Positions 43,865 to 52,793 of a DNA stretch of 64,000 nt are shown here, piece after piece. The notes beneath the pieces were generated by a model. That model worked only from the letters and a program-made list of their open reading frames with translations, was not told where the DNA came from and did not search any database. The translations under genes were made by a program, and so were the position numbers. Position 1 is the first letter of the stretch. Every line of letters begins with the position of its first letter. This stretch comes from Sporohalobacter salinus (GTDB lineage Bacteria; Bacillota; Halanaerobiia; Halobacteroidales; Acetohalobiaceae). The stretch lies in assembly GCF_016908635.1 (NCBI RefSeq), contig NZ_JAFBEG010000002.1, forward strand, positions 19,725 to 83,724, in the 5' to 3' direction.

Positions 43865-43910
43865 TGACTTTTGTTTGACGCAGTTAGTTTATAATAAAAA
43901 TAAACTAACT
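43865..43910 (+). promoter_or_regulatory. Promoter region with operator-like palindrome before the FNT transporter
   Basis: An 11-bp perfect inverted repeat AGTTAGTTTAT (43882-43892) / ATAAACTAACT (43900-43910) with a 7-nt spacer overlaps a TATAAT at 43889-43894. Candidate -35 hexamers (TTGACT at 43864, TTGACG at 43875) are at poor spacing (about 19-20 or 9 nt), so the exact promoter is uncertain. A repressor covering the palindrome would block the -10. The remaining 160 bp to the gene show nothing else. Confidence 0.5.
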
Positions 43911-44069
43911 AAAAATAAAAAGAAAGGTGAGTGATTTAAGTAATAAAATCGAGATTAAGTTATGAGTCCGATAAAGAGAAGATGATCAATGATGATAGTA
44001 AGCTAATTTAAGTTAAAAATAAAAATTAATGCAGAGGTTTGTTTGGAGTATAATTTAAGGAGGGATAGT

Positions 44070-44942
44070 ATGAAAAAGAAGAAATTATTAAGTCCAGATG
44101 AAATAACAGATGCTTTAATCGAAGTTGGAATTAAAAAGGTTAGAAGAAGTAATTTACAGATGTTATTTTTAGGAATTTTAGCAGGTGCATTTATTGCTTT
44201 AGGGGCATATGCTTCTAATATGGTAATTCATGATATGAATGGTAATTATGGTTTATTAAAATTTGTTCAAGGAGCAGTATTTCCAGTAGGGCTTATTTTA
44301 GTCTTAGTTGCTGGCGCAGACTTATTTACTGGGAATTCATTAATTTTTGTTAGTTTTTTAGAGGGAAAGGTTACTTTGAATGATATGTTAAAGAATTGGA
44401 TATTGATATATATTGGTAATTTCATTGGTTCTATAGCTTTTGCTTGGCTAGTATATAAGTCTGGTTTATTTGCTGCTTCAGGTGGGAAATTAGGTGCTTT
44501 ACATGTTAAGATTGCAGCTGGGAAGACTTCGTTACCTTTCATCCAGGCTATGATTCGAGGAATATTAGCTAATTTTGTTGTCTGTTTAGCTGTTTGGATG
44601 GGGATTGGTGCAAAGGATATGATAGGAAAAGTATTTGCTAGTTGGTTTCCAATTATGGCTTTTGTAGCAGGTGGATTTGAACATAGTATAGCTAACATGT
44701 ATTATATCCCAGCAGGTCTTTTTGCTAAAGGGGAATTCACAGAAGTTATCAATATTAGCCATCAACAAATGGCACAATTGAATTGGATAGGTTTTATAAA
44801 TAATTTAATTCCAGTAACATTGGGTAATATAATTGGAGGGTCAATTTTTGTTGGAACTATTTATTGGGTAATATTTAAATATCAAGCTAATGAACAAAAC
44901 ATTATTGATTCTTCGACGACTATTAAAACTGAAACATCATAA
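44070..44942 (+). CDS. Formate/nitrite transporter family protein (FocA/NirC-like)
   Basis: The 290-aa integral membrane protein has the FNT fold: six helices, N-terminal LSPDEITDALIEVGIKKVR, FLGILAGAFIALGAYASNMV, the conserved loop-region GADLFTGNS and GGFEHSIANMYYIP containing the central pore histidine (as H209 of FocA). Substrate (formate, nitrite, hydrosulfide or acetate) cannot be fixed from sequence. ATG 44070 is chosen because AAGGAGG lies 7 nt upstream. It stands alone; an operator-like palindrome lies in its promoter region. Confidence 0.93.
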   Translation: MKKKKLLSPDEITDALIEVGIKKVRRSNLQMLFLGILAGAFIALGAYASNMVIHDMNGNYGLLKFVQGAVFPVGLILVLVAGADLFTGNSLIFVSFLEGKVTLNDMLKNWILIYIGNFIGSIAFAWLVYKSGLFAASGGKLGALHVKIAAGKTSLPFIQAMIRGILANFVVCLAVWMGIGAKDMIGKVFASWFPIMAFVAGGFEHSIANMYYIPAGLFAKGEFTEVINISHQQMAQLNWIGFINNLIPVTLGNIIGGSIFVGTIYWVIFKYQANEQNIIDSSTTIKTETS

Positions 44943-45007
44943 TTTAACTTTAAATAATTATAAAAGATACATTGTAAGATTAAATGTACAAGACAAATAA
45001 AAAAATG

Positions 45008-45078
45008 ACACATACCAATACCTCATATGTAATGTTAAATGGTCAGGGATAACATTTATAGGGGTATTGGATATGTGT
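45008..45078. repeat. Long imperfect inverted repeat (about 30-nt arms)
   Basis: The arms 45008-45037 and 45050-45078 pair over most of their length (ACACATA, CCAATACC, TAACATT blocks with small bulges). A stop-containing, start-less frame follows to 45180 (VVATKDYELAKFIEEKLN), unrecognised. The structure looks like a degraded mobile-element end or a large hairpin; no T-run follows. Confidence 0.5.
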
Positions 45079-45170
45079 TGTAGCGACTAAAGATTATGAG
45101 TTGGCAAAATTCATAGAAGAAAAATTAAACAGAAATATTTCTCGAAAGTTATTATTTGCAGTAAAGATAA

Positions 45171-45199
45171 TTGACTTTTAGAGGAAATTAGGATATAAT
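45171..45199 (+). promoter_or_regulatory. Strong sigma-A promoter, probably of rho; long leader
   Basis: TTGACT, 17-nt spacer, TATAAT. If it drives rho, the leader is about 375 nt, very AT-rich, with no gene evident (a 10-codon ATG frame at 45205 lacks a ribosome binding site). Nothing else is recognised in 45200-45579. Confidence 0.65.
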
Positions 45200-45579
45200 T
45201 TACTATGAAATCCTTAGTAAGAAACTTTTTTCTATAAATGATTTTGCTTTCTGCTCGTAAAAATTTTTGTCATCTTAGTTAGATTCTTTCTTATTAATGA
45301 CCTCTTAATAGTTTCGATTTTTGTATTGGTCTAATAAATATAATTATTTTTCTTACCTATTGATACTTAATAGAATTCTCAAAGATGATCTAAAAAACAA
45401 ATATTCTGAAAAGGAAAAAAGATAAAAAATATATTTCAAGGAAGTTAATTTTGATTTTTTAGACTATACTAGTTTTAATTATGGAATTTTTGGTTTGTTG
45501 TTTTGGATTAATTAGTGTGTATATTATTTTTTAATTTTAGAATTATTTTGTGAAATGTAAGGGGGAGGCAGTTTAGGGA

Positions 45580-46836
45580 ATGAATATAGCTGAATTAGAA
45601 GAAAAGACTATTACTGAATTACATGAGGTGGCTAAGGAACTAGAGATTAGTGGTTATACTCGTTTAAAAAAGAAAAAATTGATTTTTGAAATTTTAAAAG
45701 CTGAGACTGAAAATGGGGGGTTGATTTTTGCAGAAGGGGTTTTAGAAATCTTACCTGATGGTTATGGCTTTTTACGTCCTTCCAAATATTTACCTAGTAC
45801 TGATGATATATATATTTCTGCATCACAGATAAGACGTTTTGATTTAAGAACTGGTGATGTGGTTTCCGGTCAGGTAAGAAGACCTAAAGATAGCGAACGC
45901 TATTTTGCTTTATTGCGTATAGAAGCTGTTAACTATGAAGATCCAGAGTTAGCTTCTGAGAGAGCTTATTTTGAAGATTTAACTCCGCTTTATCCACGAA
46001 AAAGAATTTCTTTGGAAGATAATCCTAATGATGTATCGACTCGGTTAATGGATTTAATATCTCCAATAGGTAAAGGACAGCGTGGTTTAATTGTTGCTCC
46101 CCCTAAGGCTGGTAAGACAATATTATTGAAAAAGGTAGCAAATAGTATTGTTAAAAAAGCTCCAGATTCTAAATTGATGATATTACTTATTGATGAACGA
46201 CCAGAGGAAGTAACTGATATGAAACGATCAGTGGATGCTGAAGTAATTAGTTCTACTTTTGATGAACCGCCTAAGAATCACATTAAAGTTTCGGAACTTG
46301 TATTAAAGAAGGCTAAAAGGCTAGTAGAGCAGAAAAAAGACGTAATTATTCTTTTAGATAGTATTACACGATTGGCTCGAGCTTATAATGTAAATGTTCC
46401 TTCCAGCGGTCGAACATTATCTGGAGGACTAGACCCTACAGCTTTACATAAACCCAAGCGCTTCTTTGGAGCTGCTAGAAATATAGAAGAAGGTGGAAGC
46501 TTAACAATTTTAGCTACTGCTTTAGTAGAGACAGGGAGCAGAATGGATGACGTAATTTATGAAGAATTTAAAGGTACTGGAAACATGGAGCTTCATTTAG
46601 ATCGGACTTTAGCTGAAAAGAGACTCTTCCCGGCCATTGATGTACAGCGTTCTGGAACTAGAAAAGAAGAACTTTTATTAGAAAAATCAGAACTAGATAC
46701 AATGTGGACGCTACGTAGAGAAATTACCGATCTTTCCAAATCTGATGTAATTAGATCCTTTATTAAACATATTAATAGTACTGATTCCAATCAACAGATG
46801 CTAAATTCTCTTCAGAAAGCATTTGGAAATAAATAA
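45580..46836 (+). CDS. rho: Transcription termination factor Rho
   Basis: The hexameric RNA helicase that ends transcription. The 418-aa protein has the N-terminal helical Rho_N domain ([34 protein letters not shown]), the cold-shock-like RNA-binding domain ([29 protein letters not shown]), Walker [12 protein letters not shown], Walker [17 protein letters not shown] and the Q/R-loop regions. The length is normal, without an insertion domain. GGGGGAGG site before the ATG. Followed by rpmE as in other Firmicutes. Confidence 0.97.
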   Translation: MNIAELEEKTITELHEVAKELEISGYTRLKKKKLIFEILKAETENGGLIFAEGVLEILPDGYGFLRPSKYLPSTDDIYISASQIRRFDLRTGDVVSGQVRRPKDSERYFALLRIEAVNYEDPELASERAYFEDLTPLYPRKRISLEDNPNDVSTRLMDLISPIGKGQRGLIVAPPKAGKTILLKKVANSIVKKAPDSKLMILLIDERPEEVTDMKRSVDAEVISSTFDEPPKNHIKVSELVLKKAKRLVEQKKDVIILLDSITRLARAYNVNVPSSGRTLSGGLDPTALHKPKRFFGAARNIEEGGSLTILATALVETGSRMDDVIYEEFKGTGNMELHLDRTLAEKRLFPAIDVQRSGTRKEELLLEKSELDTMWTLRREITDLSKSDVIRSFIKHINSTDSNQQMLNSLQKAFGNK

Positions 46837-46865
46837 TTGAAATCTAGTGATAACTATGTTATAAT
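46837..46865 (+). promoter_or_regulatory. Sigma-A promoter of rpmE
   Basis: TTGAAA, 17-nt spacer, TATAAT; the -35 overlaps the codons just after the rho stop, and the -10 ends 43 bp before the rpmE ATG. Confidence 0.7.
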
Positions 46866-46908
46866 GTGACAGTCAAAACCGGAACAAAAAAGAAAGAGGT
46901 GATGAAAG

Positions 46909-47109
46909 ATGCAGAAGGATATTCATCCAGAATATAAGGAAGCAACAATTACTTGTGCTTGTGGTGAAGAGTTTGAAACTAAAAGTACTGAAGGCGATTT
47001 GCGTGTAGAAGTTTGTTCTAATTGTCATTCTTTCTATACTGGAAAGCAAAGACAGAATACTCGCGGAGGTAGAATTGAAAGATTCAAGGAAAAATATGGT
47101 CTTGATTAA
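46909..47109 (+). CDS. rpmE: 50S ribosomal protein L31, zinc-binding form
   Basis: The 66-aa protein has [21 protein letters not shown] at the start and [14 protein letters not shown] later. All four cysteines (16, 18, 36, 39) of the zinc-binding C+ form of L31 are present. AAAGAGGTG site before the ATG; a hairpin terminator lies 10 bp after the stop. Confidence 0.97.
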   Translation: MQKDIHPEYKEATITCACGEEFETKSTEGDLRVEVCSNCHSFYTGKQRQNTRGGRIERFKEKYGLD

Positions 47110-47118
47110 TGATAATTG

Positions 47119-47150
47119 GCAGAGCATAAATGCTCTGCTATTTTCTTTTA
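47119..47150 (+). terminator. Terminator after rpmE
   Basis: A 9-bp perfect stem GCAGAGCAT / ATGCTCTGC with a 2-nt loop and a T-rich tail. Confidence 0.75.
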
Positions 47151-47169
47151 GGGTAAGAGGAGGAATAAA

Positions 47170-48057
47170 ATGACAGATGAACGGCAATGTGATCACCAAT
47201 ATGGTGGTCAAGCAGTAATTGAAGGAGTAATGATGCGCGGCAAAGAAATTTTGGCTATTGCCGTTAGAAAAAATCAAGAAGATATAGTACTTCATACGGA
47301 AGAAGTTAATTCTGTTAGTGATAAATACTCTATTTTGGGTAAGCCTCTTATTCGGGGTGTAGTTTCACTTTTTGAGTCTTTAATAATGGGAATGAAAGCA
47401 TTAACTTTCTCGGCTAATCAGGTAGCTGAAGAAGAGGAAGAAGAGTTATCAACTTGGGAGATGATTTTTACTATCGGTACTGCTTTAGGGTTAGCTATTT
47501 TATTGTTTGTTGTGCTCCCAGCAACAGTAATTAAATTTATTCAGCATTATATTGAAGCTGATTTAACTTTAAACCTAATTGAAGGAATTATTAAAGTTGG
47601 AGTCTTTTTATTATATATTTTCAGTATTTCTCGTTTAGAAGATATCAATCGTGTTTTTCAATACCATGGAGCAGAACATAAAGTGATCTATAATTATGAA
47701 GCTAACCTACCTTTAAGTGTAGAAAATGCACGACAATATAGTACACTTCATCCTCGTTGTGGAACTAACTTTTTGTTAATAGTTATGATTACAAGTGTTT
47801 TATTATTTTCTTTTTTTGGACGACCTTCATTAATAAATCGCATCTTAATTCATATTGCCTTATTACCGGTGGTAGCTGGTCTTTCTTATGAAATTATTAA
47901 ATTAGCTGGTAAAGAAGATGCTAATCCGTTGATTAAACTAGTAGCTACTCCTGGTCTTTGGCTGCAGAAATTGACTACTAGAGAACCTAGTGAAGAGCAA
48001 TTAGAAGTAGCTATTAAAGCTTTAGAGGGAGTATTGGAAATAGAAGAATCAGTTTAA
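47170..48057 (+). CDS. DUF1385 membrane protein (YqhQ)
   Basis: The 295-aa protein has the family signature YGGQAVIEGVMMRG at the N-terminus, SLFESLIMGMKALTFSANQ, several membrane helices, and FQYHGAEHKVIYNYEA and LHPRCGTNFLLIV motifs. It is highly conserved next to rpmE and prfA in clostridia and bacilli. Its function is not established. AGAGGAGG site before the ATG. Confidence 0.9.
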   Translation: MTDERQCDHQYGGQAVIEGVMMRGKEILAIAVRKNQEDIVLHTEEVNSVSDKYSILGKPLIRGVVSLFESLIMGMKALTFSANQVAEEEEEELSTWEMIFTIGTALGLAILLFVVLPATVIKFIQHYIEADLTLNLIEGIIKVGVFLLYIFSISRLEDINRVFQYHGAEHKVIYNYEANLPLSVENARQYSTLHPRCGTNFLLIVMITSVLLFSFFGRPSLINRILIHIALLPVVAGLSYEIIKLAGKEDANPLIKLVATPGLWLQKLTTREPSEEQLEVAIKALEGVLEIEESV

Positions 48058-48061
48058 TTAA

Positions 48062-48090
48062 GTCGCCTCTCATATGGGGCGGCATTTTTT
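48062..48090 (+). terminator. Terminator after yqhQ
   Basis: Stem GTCGCC / GGCGGC with a 10-nt loop and TTTTTT, 5 bp after the stop. Confidence 0.7.
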
Positions 48091-48182
48091 GTTTGTTTTA
48101 GATTAAATTTTGAATTAGTAAATAAATAATGATAAAATATATAAATAGTGGATAGAAAGTAACTAAAGTTTAAAAATTAATA

Positions 48183-48239
48183 ATGGAGGTGAAAAAACCT
48201 GCTAATTTAGATATGATAAGCAGGTTGATTTATGCTTGA
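48183..48239 (+). other. Candidate upstream ORF overlapping the prfA start
   Basis: An 18-codon frame ([18 protein letters not shown]) ends with a TGA at 48237-48239, overlapping the prfA ATG (48232) by 8 bp. The only strong Shine-Dalgarno of the region (GGAGGTG, 48185-48191) lies inside its first codons, with an in-frame GTG at 48189. Arms AACCTGCT/AGCAGGTT (48197-48204 with 48219-48226) can fold over it. Confidence 0.3.
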
Positions 48240-49311
48240 TTGTAAAGAAGCATTAGATGAAGCAGAATCTAGATATGAAAAGTTACAAAAGATGTTAAGT
48301 GATCCAGAAGTAATTAATAACCAAAGCAAATTTCAAAAATTATCAAAAGAACATGCTGAACTTAAAAAATTAGTAAAGAAGTATAGAAAATATAAAGAGT
48401 TAATGGCTGAAATTGAAGAGGCTAAAGAATTATTAAATATGGAAGATGATGATGAAGCTGTTGAACTTGCTAATATGGAATTAGAAGAGTTGGAACCAAA
48501 ACGGGAAAAACTAGAAGAAGAATTGCCATTGATGTTGATTCCGAAAGATCCTAACGATGAAAAGAATGTTATTGTCGAAATTAGAGCTGGTACTGGTGGT
48601 GATGAAGCTGCATTATTTGCTGGAGAGCTTTATCGTATGTACTCACGTTATGCTGAAAAGCAGAATTGGGATGTAGATATAATGAGTTCTAGTACTTCAG
48701 AAGTAGGTGGCTTTAAGGAAATGATCTTTGTAGTAGAAGGGAAATGTGCTTATAGCCGTCTTAAATATGAAAGCGGTGTTCACCGTGTACAACGAGTACC
48801 AGAGACAGAATCAAGTGGTCGGATTCATACTTCGACAGCAACAGTTGCTGTTTTACCTGAAGTTGAAGATGTAGATATTGATATTAATAAGAATGATTTG
48901 ACAATTGAAACCTATCGTTCTAGTGGACCTGGTGGTCAGAGTGTAAATACTACTGATTCCGCTGTTAGAATTACTCACGAACCAACGGGAGTTGTTGTTT
49001 CTTGTCAGGATGAAAAGTCACAGCATAAGAATCGTAGGAAGGCTATGCGGGTTCTACGTTCTAGGATTCAGGAAAAGATAGAAAAAGAACGCCAGGCTGA
49101 AGTTGCTGAAGAACGCAAAACTCAGATTGGAAGTGGGGGCCGTAGCGAACGAATTAGGACTTATAACTTTCCACAGGGTAGGATAACAGATCATAGAATT
49201 AACCTAACTACTTATCAGATGGAGAGTATTCTCGATGGAGAACTAGATGAATTAATTGATAAATTGGTAACTGCTGATCAGACAGAAAAATTAGAGAAAA
49301 TGTATAGTTAA
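48232..49311 (+). CDS. prfA: Peptide chain release factor 1
   Basis: RF1 reads UAA and UAG stops. The 359-aa protein has the RF1-type tripeptide PET in [18 protein letters not shown] (the PxT anticodon motif) and the catalytic GGQ in [19 protein letters not shown]. The N-terminal [20 protein letters not shown] aligns with the family start, supporting ATG 48232 even though its own ribosome binding site is poor (AAGCAGG). A small ORF overlaps the start. It forms an operon with prmC, which methylates this GGQ glutamine. Confidence 0.97.
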   Translation: MLDCKEALDEAESRYEKLQKMLSDPEVINNQSKFQKLSKEHAELKKLVKKYRKYKELMAEIEEAKELLNMEDDDEAVELANMELEELEPKREKLEEELPLMLIPKDPNDEKNVIVEIRAGTGGDEAALFAGELYRMYSRYAEKQNWDVDIMSSSTSEVGGFKEMIFVVEGKCAYSRLKYESGVHRVQRVPETESSGRIHTSTATVAVLPEVEDVDIDINKNDLTIETYRSSGPGGQSVNTTDSAVRITHEPTGVVVSCQDEKSQHKNRRKAMRVLRSRIQEKIEKERQAEVAEERKTQIGSGGRSERIRTYNFPQGRITDHRINLTTYQMESILDGELDELIDKLVTADQTEKLEKMYS

Positions 49312-49329
49312 GGAAGTAGGTGGCATAGA

Positions 49330-50229
49330 TTGACGGAACGGTTGACGATTAAGGAGATCTTAAAGAGGACTACTGAACATTTTAAGGAGTATGGAATTGA
49401 GACAGCTCGTTTAGATGCTGAAGTGTTATTAGCGGATCTATTGAACATAGAACGCATTAATTTATATGTTAACTTTGATCGACCTTTAACAGAATTAGAG
49501 GTTGATGAGTATCGTCAGCGGGTTATTCAACGATCTAAGCGGAAGCCGGTAGCTTATATAATCGGCTATCGCGAATTTATGTCATTGAAATTTAAGGTTA
49601 ATGAAGATGTATTAATTCCAAGACCAGAAACAGAGCATTTAGTGGAAGCTATTACTCAAAAAGTTAATGATTTGGCAGATAGAAAAGAAGAATTGACGAT
49701 TGTTGATCTATGTACTGGTAGTGGAGCAATTATTATTAGTTTGGTTAAAGAATTGGCAGATATATCGATTGAAATTAACTATATTGGAACAGATATTTCT
49801 CAAGATGCACTTCAGATAGCTAAGGAAAATGCTGAATTACATCAAGTTCGAGATAAAATTCAGTTTTTAGTTGGTGATCTATTAAATCCAATTAAAGAAC
49901 ATAACCTAAAGCCTGATATTCTTGTTTCTAATCCTCCTTATGTAGCGGAGGATGAATTTGAGGATTTAGAGCCTGAGCTTCAGTATGAACCCAAAATTGC
50001 TCTTGAAGCCAAGGAGAATGGCATTGAATTTTACCGTCAAATTATTTTTGATAGTAGACGGTTGTTGGCGGGGGATGGAATTATAGGACTTGAAATTGGA
50101 AATCAGCAATCGAATGATGTATACAACTTACTGGTAGAAAATAATTTTACTAATTTAGGGATCATCAATGATTATGCAGAAACCCCTAGAGTTATTTTAG
50201 GAGAGAAAAGTTTGGATGGAAAAGTGTAA
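49330..50229 (+). CDS. prmC: Release factor glutamine methyltransferase PrmC
   Basis: PrmC N5-methylates the glutamine of the GGQ motif in release factors. The 299-aa protein has an N-terminal helical domain (LTIKEILKRTTEHFKEYGIETARLDAEVLLA), PVAYIIGYREFMSLKFKV and PRPETEHLVE, motif I DLCTGSGAI and the catalytic NPPY in VSNPPYVAEDEF. TTG start with AGGTGG, 18 bp after prfA. Confidence 0.95.
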   Translation: MTERLTIKEILKRTTEHFKEYGIETARLDAEVLLADLLNIERINLYVNFDRPLTELEVDEYRQRVIQRSKRKPVAYIIGYREFMSLKFKVNEDVLIPRPETEHLVEAITQKVNDLADRKEELTIVDLCTGSGAIIISLVKELADISIEINYIGTDISQDALQIAKENAELHQVRDKIQFLVGDLLNPIKEHNLKPDILVSNPPYVAEDEFEDLEPELQYEPKIALEAKENGIEFYRQIIFDSRRLLAGDGIIGLEIGNQQSNDVYNLLVENNFTNLGIINDYAETPRVILGEKSLDGKV

Positions 50230-50253
50230 AATGAGATAAAAGGGGGGATTTAA

Positions 50254-50697
50254 GTGGAATTAACGGATATCATGACGACAGATTTAATTACTGTTGGGCC
50301 AGATTCTGATTTGCATGAAACGGCTAAATTGATGGTTGAAGAAGGGATTAGTGCTGTACCAGTAGTTGATTGTAAACAAGAACTATTAGGACTAGTTAAT
50401 GAAAAGGTTTTAATTGAGATGCCACTGCCTAACTGTTTGGAGCTACTAGGAGATAATTTTTATCTACCAGATGTAGATGTTTATCGTAAGAAGTTATTAA
50501 AAGGTTTAGATGAAAATGTATTAGACCATCTTGTTGAAGCTAATACTTTTGATTATGATACTCCTATAACTCAGATTGCTGCAACTATGATTATTCAGGA
50601 TATTAGAGAAGCAATTATCTTGAAGGATAATAAATTAGTTGGAATTGTCAGTAAATCAGATATTGTTAGAGCAATGCTAGACCTCAATAAAAAATAA
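50254..50697 (+). CDS. CBS-domain protein
   Basis: The 147-aa protein consists of a Bateman module: CBS 1 (ELTDIMTTDLITVGPDSDLHETAKLMVEEGISAVPVVD) and CBS 2 (about residues 90-145, ending KLVGIVSKSDIVRAMLDL), separated by a 45-residue segment. Such proteins bind adenosine nucleotides and act as energy sensors for a partner. The GTG start lies behind GGGGGG. The partner is unknown. Confidence 0.87.
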   Translation: MELTDIMTTDLITVGPDSDLHETAKLMVEEGISAVPVVDCKQELLGLVNEKVLIEMPLPNCLELLGDNFYLPDVDVYRKKLLKGLDENVLDHLVEANTFDYDTPITQIAATMIIQDIREAIILKDNKLVGIVSKSDIVRAMLDLNKK

Positions 50698-50924
50698 AGG
50701 TATTCAGAATTTAATAATTTATTTATAATAAATATGGTAATATATGTTAAGAGTTTTATATATTGCAAGAGGGATGAGTATATTTTTTTGTTAAATTATA
50801 AAATTTATCTTCTGCTAAATATTTTATTCAGAAGAAGTTTCCTTATTTGATTTTAATTAGAGCTAAGATTTATTAATTTGTTTTTCTTAACAAATTTTAA
50901 TAAATGATATATACTATATATAAT

Positions 50925-50960
50925 AAAGTCACTAATCTTTTTGAATTAGTGGCTTTTTAC
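50925..50960 (+). terminator. Terminator after the CBS gene; gap 50698-50993
   Basis: A 12-bp stem (AAAGTCACTAAT / ATTAGTGGCTTT, one G-U) with a T-run. The 296-bp AT-rich gap has nothing else except a TTAACA-17-TATACT pair at 50887-50915 just before the hairpin. Confidence 0.75.
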
Positions 50961-50993
50961 AAACTAAAAATGAAGGAAGTGTAGCAGGATTAA

Positions 50994-52049
50994 ATGAAGG
51001 TGATTAACGGAACAAAGTTATTTAGTCTCGATGATAAAAATGCTATTTTGGAGTGTAGTAATATTTTAGCTAAGGGAGGATTAGTAGCTTTTCCGACCGA
51101 AACTGTTTATGGATTAGGGGCTAATGCTTTAGATGCTGAAGCAGTTAATAAAATTTTCACTGCTAAGGGAAGACCAGCAGATAATCCATTAATAGTACAT
51201 ATAGCTTCGTTATCACAGTTAAATGAACTAGTATTAGAAGTATCAAATCAGGTTAAATTATTAAGTGATAGATTTTGGCCAGGTCCTTTAACTTTAGTGT
51301 TAGAAAAGAAAGATATAGTTCCTGACATAACTACTGGTGGTCTTAATACAGTAGCTGTTAGACTTCCTGACCATAAAGTAGCTTTGGATTTATTGAATGA
51401 GTGTCAATTACCAATTGCTGCTCCCAGTGCCAATTTATCTGGCCGTCCAAGTCCGACTATGGCACAGCATGTTACTATTGATTTAGCCGGTCGGATTGAG
51501 GCTATAATTGATGGTGGTCAAACTGGAATTGGTGTTGAATCTACAGTTGTTAGTTTAGTTGAAGATACCCCTACGTTACTTAGACCCGGCGGTATTACCT
51601 ATGAAGAATTAACAGAAGTATTAGATGAAGTTGAGATCGATCCAACTGTTAAGGCAAAGGTAGGATCAGAAGATAAAGCTGCTTTAGCTCCTGGAATGAA
51701 GTATAAACATTATTCTCCGGAAGCAGAAGTTATTTTAGTAGAAGGAGAAGCCGAAAAAATAGCCCATAAGATTACTGAGTTGACTGATGATTATTTAGCG
51801 CAAGGACATAAAGTTGGGATTATGGCTACGGAAGAGAATAGTAATTTTTATGAAGAAGGTCAAATTCAGATAATGGGAAGTAGAAATAGACTATCGGCTA
51901 TAAGTGCTAACTTATTTAGGCTTTTGCGTAGTTTTGATGAATCAGAGGTAGATATTATCTTGATAGAAGGAGTATCTGATCAAGGCTTAGGTTTAGCTAT
52001 TATGAATAGATTGAGGAAAGCTGCCGGTTATCAAGTGGTTAAGGTATAG
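50994..52049 (+). CDS. Threonylcarbamoyl-AMP synthase (Sua5/YwlC type)
   Basis: This enzyme makes threonylcarbamoyl-AMP for the t6A37 modification of ANN-decoding tRNAs. The 351-aa length is that of the two-domain Sua5 form: the YrdC domain (FPTETVYGLGANALD, GRPADNPLIVHIA, LPIAAPSANLSGRPSPT, IGVESTVVSL) and a C-terminal Sua5 domain (about 240-350). The linker PGMKYKHYSPEAEVI between them is characteristic. Conserved location before the ywlE-type phosphatase. Confidence 0.94.
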   Translation: MKVINGTKLFSLDDKNAILECSNILAKGGLVAFPTETVYGLGANALDAEAVNKIFTAKGRPADNPLIVHIASLSQLNELVLEVSNQVKLLSDRFWPGPLTLVLEKKDIVPDITTGGLNTVAVRLPDHKVALDLLNECQLPIAAPSANLSGRPSPTMAQHVTIDLAGRIEAIIDGGQTGIGVESTVVSLVEDTPTLLRPGGITYEELTEVLDEVEIDPTVKAKVGSEDKAALAPGMKYKHYSPEAEVILVEGEAEKIAHKITELTDDYLAQGHKVGIMATEENSNFYEEGQIQIMGSRNRLSAISANLFRLLRSFDESEVDIILIEGVSDQGLGLAIMNRLRKAAGYQVVKV

Positions 52050-52090
52050 ATGGTTTAGATCTTTTGACTTCAACAGTATGGGGGGGAGTA

Positions 52091-52771
52091 ATGAAATTGA
52101 AAATATTATTTGTTTGTACAGGAAATACATGTCGTAGTAGTATGGCAGAATATATTTTTAAAGACTTGGCTGAATCGGATAAATATGAAGTTATGTCAGC
52201 AGGGGTTTCAGCTGTTAATGGTAAAGATCCTGCACCACAGGCAAAACAGATAATGTCCGAAAAAGGAATAGATATTTCAAACCATCAAACTCAAAAATTA
52301 ACTGAAGATTTAGTAACAGAAGCAGATTTAATATTAACAATGACTCACCAACATAAAAGCTCAGTTCTAAGTATGTTTAATGAGAGCGAAGACAAAGTTT
52401 TTACTTTAAAAGAATTTGTAGAAGATATAGAGGAGTTAACAGAAATAACGGATGAGATAGATAAAATTTATAAACGGATTAGTAATAGACGCGAGAAGTT
52501 TCTGGATGAAAAAGGATCTAAAATTGAACGCTTACGAAAAAGGCATCAAGAATTAATCCAAGAGATTGGAGAAGTAGAAGATGAGTTAAATCGTTTGGAA
52601 GGTGAGTTATCTAAAGAGGTAGCTGATGATAAAGATAGATTGGATATTTTACAGAATAAAGTACAGAATTTAGATATAAGTGATCCATTTGGACAACCAG
52701 TTTCTGTTTATAGGCAATGTGCTGAAGAATTAGAAGAGTATATTAAGTTATTATTAAAAAAGATTGAATAA
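52091..52771 (+). CDS. ywlE: Low-molecular-weight protein arginine/tyrosine phosphatase with coiled-coil insertion
   Basis: The protein has the P-loop VCTGNTCRSSMAE (Cys9, Arg15); the Thr after GN is the residue that marks arginine phosphatases of the YwlE type rather than tyrosine phosphatases. The catalytic Asp is in SDPFGQP (Asp198). Normal family members are about 150 aa, whereas this one is 226 aa because residues about 112-190 form a highly charged, coiled-coil-like insertion between the core and the DP loop. ATG 52091 is chosen for its GGGGGGAG site; upstream residues are not conserved. It lies between tsaC and rpiB as in related genomes. Confidence 0.88.
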   Translation: MKLKILFVCTGNTCRSSMAEYIFKDLAESDKYEVMSAGVSAVNGKDPAPQAKQIMSEKGIDISNHQTQKLTEDLVTEADLILTMTHQHKSSVLSMFNESEDKVFTLKEFVEDIEELTEITDEIDKIYKRISNRREKFLDEKGSKIERLRKRHQELIQEIGEVEDELNRLEGELSKEVADDKDRLDILQNKVQNLDISDPFGQPVSVYRQCAEELEEYIKLLLKKIE

Positions 52772-52793
52772 CAAAATGAGGAGTTGGAAAATT

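Noticed and set aside
44267..44698. 143-codon minus-strand frame inside the FNT transporter gene
   Set aside because: It mirrors codon structure of a well-supported transporter and shows no family or ribosome binding site.
50887..50957. Consensus-like promoter (TTAACA-17-TATACT) directly before a terminator, as if encoding a tiny RNA
   Set aside because: The region is extremely AT-rich, the resulting RNA would be about 35 nt, and the hairpin is fully explained as the terminator of the CBS gene.
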